Source: Thermoplasmata archaeon (GTDB taxonomy: Archaea > Thermoplasmatota > Thermoplasmata > Halarchaeoplasmatales > Halarchaeoplasmataceae). Taken from it: a stretch of DNA of 64,000 bases. This document shows positions 57,811 to 64,000 of this stretch, piece after piece. Location: assembly GCA_003554965.1 (NCBI GenBank), contig PWHR01000037.1, positions 62,001-126,000 of the forward strand, read 5' to 3'. The notes under the pieces are model-generated. The model was not told the DNA's origin and did no database searches. It saw only the letters and a list, made by a program, of their open reading frames with translations. Position 1 is the stretch's first letter. The number at the start of each line of letters is the position of its first letter. The position numbers were made by a program, and so were the translations under genes.

Positions 57811-58596
57811 GTGGCCCAAATGGAAGATGGAGATTTAATTTATGTGGACTTTGATGTCTGGGTAATGCCAGAAGATGAAGACGAAGAACCGATGCTCTTC
57901 AGAACGACCGACGAAGAGAAAGCTAAAGAAGAGGAGATATACGAAGAGGATGAAACTTACGGTCCTCAGCCCGTACTTTTGGGAAAAGGTAATCTGACTG
58001 AAGGTTTTGAAGAATCTTTGATGGACAAAGAAGTGGGTGATGAGGGCTCTGTTGAAGTACCACCAGAAAAAGGCATAGGTATGCGGGACCCAGATAACAT
58101 CGAGTTGTTCAGCATGAGAGAGATGAGAAGAAGAGATATCGAACCGGTGGAGGGAAAAGAAGTCGAGATAGATAATCGTAGAGGTACTATCATCCAGGCT
58201 ACGGCTGGAAGGGTCCGTATTGATTTTAATCACCCTCTTGCGGGGAAGACGTTGAAATATGACTATGAGATAACGGAAAAACCTGAAACTACAGAGGAGA
58301 AAGCAGAAGCCATCTTGACTTTAGATTATCAAGAGGCAGATTTCAAGATAGAAGAAACTGATGATGGTTTAGATATAGTCCTGCCGGAGCAGTGCAAGTA
58401 CGATCAGGGTTGGTTCGCTATGAAATATAGAGTGGTCGGTGATCTTAGGGAAACGTTGGACCTTACAAGTATAAGGTTCATAGAGGAATACGTCCAAGAG
58501 GAAGAAGAAGAGATAGAAGAAGAATTTGAAGATCTTGATGAGGAAGAACTACTAGAGGAAGAAGAAGACGAAGAAGAGGACGAAGAAGAAGAATGA
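57811..58596 (+). CDS. FKBP-type peptidyl-prolyl isomerase with polyacidic C-terminus
   Basis: VLLGKGNLTEGFEESLMDKEVGDEGSVEVPPEKGIGMRD, RVRIDFNHPLAGKTLKYDYEI. Confidence 0.93.
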   Translation: MAQMEDGDLIYVDFDVWVMPEDEDEEPMLFRTTDEEKAKEEEIYEEDETYGPQPVLLGKGNLTEGFEESLMDKEVGDEGSVEVPPEKGIGMRDPDNIELFSMREMRRRDIEPVEGKEVEIDNRRGTIIQATAGRVRIDFNHPLAGKTLKYDYEITEKPETTEEKAEAILTLDYQEADFKIEETDDGLDIVLPEQCKYDQGWFAMKYRVVGDLRETLDLTSIRFIEEYVQEEEEEIEEEFEDLDEEELLEEEEDEEEDEEEE

Positions 58597-58655
58597 GCAG
58601 AACGAAAACCCTTTTAACTATCTTCATCTATCTTTCATTGTTTGGTTGAGTGATC

Positions 58656-58868
58656 ATGGGGTTAAAAGTCACGTTCAAAGAATGGATATTCCTTGTGTTG
58701 CTGTTCTCAGTTTTCCTTGCATTAACAGGATTTTTGATAAACATCTATTTCCAAGTAGACGGCATATTGTTGACAACGGTAGGATTGGTCATAATCTTTA
58801 TAATCTTCAAGATCCAACAGTGGCGGAGCGATGACTCGGATGTTGATGAGCCAACTGAAGATGAATAA
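58656..58868 (+). CDS. Small two-TM membrane protein
   Basis: MGLKVTFKEWIFLVLLFSVFLALTGFLINIYFQVDGILLTTVGLVIIFIIFKIQQW. Confidence 0.6.
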   Translation: MGLKVTFKEWIFLVLLFSVFLALTGFLINIYFQVDGILLTTVGLVIIFIIFKIQQWRSDDSDVDEPTEDE

Positions 58869-58900
58869 TTGCTGATCGATCTTTGATTTTAGGAATTCAA

Positions 58901-58975
58901 CGGGCGTAGGGGGATTCGAACCCCCGTTCTACAGCTTAGGAGGCTGTCGCCATATCCAGACTAGGCCACACGCCC
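58901..58975 (-). tRNA. tRNA-Arg (CCT)
   Basis: Reverse complement gggcgtgtggcctagtctggatatggcgacagcctCCTaagctgtagaacgggggttcgaatccccctacgccc; anticodon loop ctCCTaa. Confidence 0.92.
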
Positions 58976-59086
58976 ATACAGTTTCAATAAGTATCGTATC
59001 ATCAAGGGGTGCCGTTAGTTAAATTTTACGTGTTTAAAAGAGCAGATGAAAAGATATTTACCTATGATCTATAGATTTTTGAATCG

Positions 59087-59254
59087 ATGAAGAACGCTGA
59101 AGGGGAAAAAAGATTTCAAAACCTAAATTGCCCGAAGTGCGATCAGGGTTGGTTGGCCAGAGATTGGGACGACAACATGGTCTGTCAGAACTGCGGAGCC
59201 AAGTTCGACGTAGAAGATTTGTTCAAGAGGATAAAGAAAAAAGGGGTAAAATAG
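59087..59254 (+). CDS. Small 55-aa zinc-ribbon protein (not in ORF track)
   Basis: MKNAEGEKRFQNLNCPKCDQGWLARDWDDNMVCQNCGAKFDVEDLFKRIKKKGVK with CPKC...CQNC. Confidence 0.6.
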   Translation: MKNAEGEKRFQNLNCPKCDQGWLARDWDDNMVCQNCGAKFDVEDLFKRIKKKGVK

Positions 59255-59347
59255 AAAAGCGATCTATATATTGACTATTCTAAGAAAATTTTCATTAGAT
59301 CTCTCTTCTTTACAAAAATTTTATAAACATCTAATAGTTTTGTATCC

Positions 59348-59983
59348 ATGATGCATAATCCGAAGAAGTTTTTTATGGTTTTCCTAGCTACGATGTTTAT
59401 TGTTCTATCGGTTTCAATCCCGATGACCGCCTCCCCCGATCTCAACAACGAGATTGGATGGTACTCTTATGAGGAAGGAAATGATGAAGCACAGCAGACA
59501 GATCGACCTATTTTGATCTATTTTAGAACTGAGTGGTGCGGTGCCTGCGAAGACATGGAAGAAGATACTTTTAGAGATCCTCAAGTAAAAGAACTCGAAG
59601 ATGACGTGGTATTCATAAAAGTAGATGTAGATGAGAGAAATGATCTTGGAGAAGAGTATGGTATCGCCTCGGTTCCTACGTTGCTAGCTAAGGAGTCCGA
59701 TGGTACAGAGATAGATAGTCACATAGGTTTTATCGAAGCAGAAGATCTAGTTAAAAACATTGAAGAGGAATTGTTGGAAGAAGATGAGAGTGAAGACAAC
59801 GAAGAAGAAGGGGGAGATGAAGATGGCGGTAAGGATGAAAGTAGTCAAGACACCTCTAATGATGAAAACGAAAGTCTATTTTGGAGAGATCCGCTTTTTC
59901 TGAACATTATGGTCTCGATACTTATAGCGATCGGATTGATCATCTTTTTGAGAGAAAGGGAGGATAACAAGACTGATGAATGA
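59348..59983 (+). CDS. Membrane-anchored thioredoxin-fold protein
   Basis: Signal peptide; RPILIYFRTEWCGACEDMEEDTF; C-terminal TM. Confidence 0.85.
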   Translation: MMHNPKKFFMVFLATMFIVLSVSIPMTASPDLNNEIGWYSYEEGNDEAQQTDRPILIYFRTEWCGACEDMEEDTFRDPQVKELEDDVVFIKVDVDERNDLGEEYGIASVPTLLAKESDGTEIDSHIGFIEAEDLVKNIEEELLEEDESEDNEEEGGDEDGGKDESSQDTSNDENESLFWRDPLFLNIMVSILIAIGLIIFLREREDNKTDE

Positions 59984-61202
59984 AAAAAAGAGATCTAGTA
60001 AAAGGATAGTTTCGTTAATTCTAATAGTGATCACAGTCCTTTTACTGATCAATTCAATCGCCTTTAACACCTCGGGAGACGCATCAGAACTTGTAGTGGA
60101 AACTGCAGAACATGATAAGTTCGACTTAGCCGAAGAGGAAAAACCAGTAGTTGTTGAATTCATGACTCCTACATGCATCGATTGCGAAAGACTGGAGGAA
60201 AATCTAAAATCGATCTATCCTAGATACGAAGGGGATTTCACCTTTCTGAGTATAGACATAACGAATCCAGATCATGAAGAACTGTTGGAACTGAAAGAAG
60301 ATAGAGATATACCTTGGCAAGTAGGCAGTGGGGATGAAGAACTCTTTCTAGAATATCAAGGGACTTCCGTCCCTAAATTGCTCATTTTCGATGAAGATGA
60401 TATTCTTTACTTTGCTGAAGAAGGTGTCATATCTGAAGAAGATATAGAAGATGAGATGGAAATGGTGTTTAGAGGAGAGGCGGAAGAGGAAATTCTTTCG
60501 GATTATGGGATCTACACTTTAGCGGTTATCGGAGGCATCGCCTCATTCTTTTCTCCATGTTCCTTCCCTCTACTGCCCTCATACATGACCTATTATCTTA
60601 ATCCAGCAAAAAAGAAAAGTAAGGATGATGGAAAAAACCAAGTCGGAGGTCTTTGGATGGGAATCAAGACATCAATGGGTATAGTGCTGATCTTCGGCGG
60701 TGTAGGTATTATAGTTGCTTTTGGAGGGAGGGAACTGACGGGATTCATACCTCTCTTTCAGCCTGTGACTTCTATACTCCTTATTTCTATAGGTGTTATA
60801 ATTTTAGCTGACTTGGATTTAAGAAATCATTTCAACAGTTTTAAAGAGAAAGTATTTGGTTCACGACCGAAGGTAACTATCTCGAAAGACAAAAGTCGTG
60901 ATCAGATCGACCCATTTTATTACGGCATTGGTTATGGATTGGGGGCGGCCGGATGCACGGCGCCGGTCTTCATAGCAGTACTCATTTCCTCATGGCTCAC
61001 GGAAGGATATTTATCAGCTCTTTTTGTTCTTCTTCTGTTCCTGGCGCCGATAGTTATATTGATGATAGTTGTGTCCGTATTGACTCAATATGCCAAGGAT
61101 ACAATAGTTAATAAACTTACTATCCTTATCAAACCCATCAGGTATGTCTCTGGAGTCTTTTTGATCTTAGTCGGAGTTTATATCCTTCTATTGTTCCTTT
61201 GA
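59976..61202 (+). CDS. Thioredoxin-like domain fused to CcdA/DsbD-type transmembrane domain
   Basis: VVEFMTPTCIDCERLEENL then IASFFSPCSFPLLPSYMTYYL ... GYGLGAAGCTAPVFIAVL. Confidence 0.88.
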   Translation: MNEKKRSSKRIVSLILIVITVLLLINSIAFNTSGDASELVVETAEHDKFDLAEEEKPVVVEFMTPTCIDCERLEENLKSIYPRYEGDFTFLSIDITNPDHEELLELKEDRDIPWQVGSGDEELFLEYQGTSVPKLLIFDEDDILYFAEEGVISEEDIEDEMEMVFRGEAEEEILSDYGIYTLAVIGGIASFFSPCSFPLLPSYMTYYLNPAKKKSKDDGKNQVGGLWMGIKTSMGIVLIFGGVGIIVAFGGRELTGFIPLFQPVTSILLISIGVIILADLDLRNHFNSFKEKVFGSRPKVTISKDKSRDQIDPFYYGIGYGLGAAGCTAPVFIAVLISSWLTEGYLSALFVLLLFLAPIVILMIVVSVLTQYAKDTIVNKLTILIKPIRYVSGVFLILVGVYILLLFL

Positions 61203-61273
61203 AATTAAGGAAAAACCTAAGAAAGATTAAAATCAACCTTTCCCTTGTAGAATCCCGATAGACGATAGAGAGA

Positions 61274-62389
61274 ATGGAGCCCGATAGAAAGTCTTGGCCT
61301 GACTTCAGATTCACCATCGAGGAGTTGTCTGGAGCCGTAGGAGATTATGGAACACTGTTTCCGATAGTTTTAGCGGTAGCTCTGGTCACGGATATACATC
61401 TAGGGCACATACTCTTTTTCTTCGCTCTCTGGTATATCTTCACCGGATTTTATTACAAAAAACCAGTACCTGTAGAGCCCATGAAGGCAATAGGAGCTAT
61501 AGTTATCGCAGGTGAGTTCACTCATGGAGAGATAGCGGCATCTGGGATCATATTAGGTGTTATGTTCATAGTTTTAGGCTTTACGAAAGGGATGAAATTC
61601 CTTAGTGATAAAGTTCCCAACAGCGTCATAAGAGGCATACAACTGGGTTTAGCTCTAATACTGATAGAGACCTCGATAGACTTCGTAACTCAAGACTACC
61701 TCATTTCTGCTATCGCGATAGGGATAATCCTCTTTTTCTTTTTCATCAAAAGATTTAAAAATATACCGGACGTATCTTCGCTTTTGGTACTCGCAATAGG
61801 TTTAGGTATAGGTTTGGCTACTTATGGATTCCCGGGGATCGCTTTTCCACCGGCACCGAGCCTTTCTATTCCTAACTTATCAGACCTCTTTACTGGTACT
61901 TGGTTATTAGCCATACCTCAAGCACCTTTGACCATAACCAACTCTATATTGGCGACTTCGGTTTTATTGGGTGATCTCTTTCAGCGGGAGACGAACCCTG
62001 ATAAGCTTTCTAAAACAGTCGGATTGATGAATCTGATCTCATCTCCTTTAGGCGGGTTTCCGATGTGTCATGGATCTGGAGGGCTAGCTGCTCAGTATAG
62101 ATATGGTGCTAGAACAGGTGGGTCCAACGTAATGAGTGGCATTATACTTCTCATCATAGCTCTTTTCTTTGCAAGCCCCGCTTTTATTGAGATATTGCCC
62201 TTTGCGATCTTTGGAGCTTTATTGGTCTTCGTCGCAATCGAATTGGGTAAGCATTCCTTCAAAACTGAGACTTACTTTATAACCGGATTGGTAGGAGTTC
62301 TTTCTTTGATCTTCGACATAAGTGTAGGATTTGTGATAGGACTGGGGGCATACTACGTATTAAGAAAGTTTGACATATTAAAAAAATAA
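61274..62389 (+). CDS. MOT1-like sulfate/molybdate transporter (SulP-related)
   Basis: EELSGAVGDYGTLFPIVLAVAL, PVPVEPMKAIGAI, GGFPMCHGSGGLAAQYRYGARTGGSNV. Confidence 0.87.
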   Translation: MEPDRKSWPDFRFTIEELSGAVGDYGTLFPIVLAVALVTDIHLGHILFFFALWYIFTGFYYKKPVPVEPMKAIGAIVIAGEFTHGEIAASGIILGVMFIVLGFTKGMKFLSDKVPNSVIRGIQLGLALILIETSIDFVTQDYLISAIAIGIILFFFFIKRFKNIPDVSSLLVLAIGLGIGLATYGFPGIAFPPAPSLSIPNLSDLFTGTWLLAIPQAPLTITNSILATSVLLGDLFQRETNPDKLSKTVGLMNLISSPLGGFPMCHGSGGLAAQYRYGARTGGSNVMSGIILLIIALFFASPAFIEILPFAIFGALLVFVAIELGKHSFKTETYFITGLVGVLSLIFDISVGFVIGLGAYYVLRKFDILKK

Positions 62390-62465
62390 AATCTAGACAT
62401 TGGTTTCTCTACTACAATAAAGTATATATTTGATAAAGACTTAATTTATTAGGAGTGTGATTTGT

Positions 62466-62930
62466 ATGCCAAGGATAAAGAGGATAGAACCGAAAACTTT
62501 TATCAGCAAGGAATATAAAGGCCCGTTAGAAGAATTACCTTTCAAAGAATACATTAAAGATCTGAAAAAATGGGGCAAAAAGAAAAAAGCTAGACCTCAT
62601 GGTAAACCAGTCTTCTTCTATTATCATCCATACGACGAGAAGGATGAGAGAAATTTTAGAATAGATGTAGCCAAACCTATAAAGAGGTTGAAAAAAGGAG
62701 GTGCAGGATACAAGTTGAAGTATCTGCCGAAAACGAAGTTAGCTGTGAAAAATTTCAACGGTACTCCTTCCGATTATGAAGAAATTTACAAAGATTTGTT
62801 AAATTGGATAGATAAAAAGGGTTATACGGCTTATGGAAATAGGATGGAGAAGATAAAAAAATTCCCTAAGAAAGAGGAAGAGGAATTTATAATCAAAAGC
62901 CAAATCCAGTTGCTAGTTCAAAAAAGGTAA
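62466..62930 (+). CDS. GyrI-like/effector-binding-domain protein
   Basis: VFFYYHPYDEKDERNFRIDVAKPIKR...YLPKTKLAVKNFNGTPSDYEEIYKDLLNWIDKKGYTAYG. Confidence 0.6.
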   Translation: MPRIKRIEPKTFISKEYKGPLEELPFKEYIKDLKKWGKKKKARPHGKPVFFYYHPYDEKDERNFRIDVAKPIKRLKKGGAGYKLKYLPKTKLAVKNFNGTPSDYEEIYKDLLNWIDKKGYTAYGNRMEKIKKFPKKEEEEFIIKSQIQLLVQKR

Positions 62931-62949
62931 AAAGGTTTTGGTTGAATTA

Positions 62950-64000
62950 CTATAGTTCTTCGAACCGTTCCTCTAGTTCGTCCATTACTTCAGGGAGTGT
63001 GGTGTATTCCATCTCTTCCATGGGTAAACGATGAGGCTCAAAAGGACCGTGTCTTCTCATGTATTCCGCCATGTCAGCGGATTTTTCCCTCACATTATCG
63101 AAGGCTGGATCATCGAATAGATCAGCAGGTTCGTCGAATTCTCCATTTTTAACCTGTGTACCTAGACTCAAGACCCTTGGTGGACCGTCGAATCTCGTAC
63201 ATTTCGCATCTCCCTGAGAAACAGGCATGATAGGCCCGTTATGGCTTCCTCTCATCCATCCTGAGACAAGATATGGATGTGCGAAAGGCTCGAGTACTTC
63301 ACCGAGTGCTGGAAGACCTGATTGCGCTCTCACCAACGCCACAGGATCGTCTTTACCTACGTATTCTCCCGCGACCTGATACAATTTTTCGGTGCTCACA
63401 ACAGCTACAGGTTCATCAGCTGGTAATTTACTATTTTCTTTGGGATAAACTCTTTTTATGACGAATCGGCCTTTAGCACCTAATAGCGCCAAGATATCGT
63501 AGAGTTCCTCGGGAGCGTTCATCATGATCTTCTTGTTCTCTTTGATGTCCATTATTTCAAATCTGAATCCTGGATGAAGTGATGGATCGATGACCAGACC
63601 TGCGGTATTGAAAGGATCTGCGAAAATTTTGAATATCGGATAATTGAAGGCTCCGGGTTCGGTCTTATCCATAAGGAAAGCCACCACTGGTTCAGCTTTC
63701 CTTTCAGTGAACTCCATCTCTGCTATACCCGGTCCCATCCCTCTCACATTGCCTGAGAAGGCATCTGAAAGTAGATCTTGACCTGCACCGTAGAGACCCA
63801 GTTCCTTTGCCTTTTCCGTAGCTTCTTGGAAGGTATCCCAGGCCAAGGAGTGTATCTTTTCAGAATCTTCCCCTTCTCTGTGAGTCATCAGAAGCTCTAG
63901 GTCATCTCCACAGTGCGTAACATGGTAGTTTATGAGTACATCGGACTCGCTCAACTTCTTCTCCGCCACTTCCATCAGTTCGTCATGAACTCTGGCGTGC
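62950..64000 (-). CDS. fbp: Fructose-1,6-bisphosphate aldolase/phosphatase (5' end beyond window)
   Basis: ADPFNTAGLVIDPSLHPGFRFE, SGWMRGSHNGPIMPVSQGDAKCTRFDGPPRV; frame open at window end. Confidence 0.93.
   Translation of the reverse strand, partial: HARVHDELMEVAEKKLSESDVLINYHVTHCGDDLELLMTHREGEDSEKIHSLAWDTFQEATEKAKELGLYGAGQDLLSDAFSGNVRGMGPGIAEMEFTERKAEPVVAFLMDKTEPGAFNYPIFKIFADPFNTAGLVIDPSLHPGFRFEIMDIKENKKIMMNAPEELYDILALLGAKGRFVIKRVYPKENSKLPADEPVAVVSTEKLYQVAGEYVGKDDPVALVRAQSGLPALGEVLEPFAHPYLVSGWMRGSHNGPIMPVSQGDAKCTRFDGPPRVLSLGTQVKNGEFDEPADLFDDPAFDNVREKSADMAEYMRRHGPFEPHRLPMEEMEYTTLPEVMDELEERFEEL

Overview
The window is a gene-dense archaeal (euryarchaeal) chromosome segment. Informational genes include PCNA, SMC/ScpA, Pelota, ABCE1/Rli1, archaeosine TGT, Pus10, L21e, RpoF, S15, Nep1 and Alba, plus a tRNA-Cys and a tRNA-Arg. 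Metabolic genes include two 2-oxoacid:ferredoxin oxidoreductase operons (Kor-like and Por-like), an orphan sucC, FolD, MptA, a dihydropteroate synthase-like protein, an F420-ligase-family protein, FBP aldolase/phosphatase, GAPDH, PurB and PyrC. Proteins are strongly acidic. I could not fix the lineage below Euryarchaeota. The main accessory region is ~3.45-8.7 kb. It holds a compact operon with a secreted 192-196 aa protein, a signal-peptide/C-terminal-anchor protein interrupted by an in-frame TAG, an ABC-2-like permease, an anchored ectodomain protein and an ABC ATPase. Immediately after it come a long hairpin carrying a near-copy of the operon's first translation-initiation region, an intergenic RNA candidate with its own TATA-like box, and a membrane protein that is an internal tandem duplication. 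A second notable locus is a 1644-aa surface protein with tandem CARDB-like repeats, one TM segment, cytoplasmic zinc ribbons and a Lys-rich tail. No CRISPR array, rRNA or transposase was seen. All calls come from reading the sequence; no database search was run.
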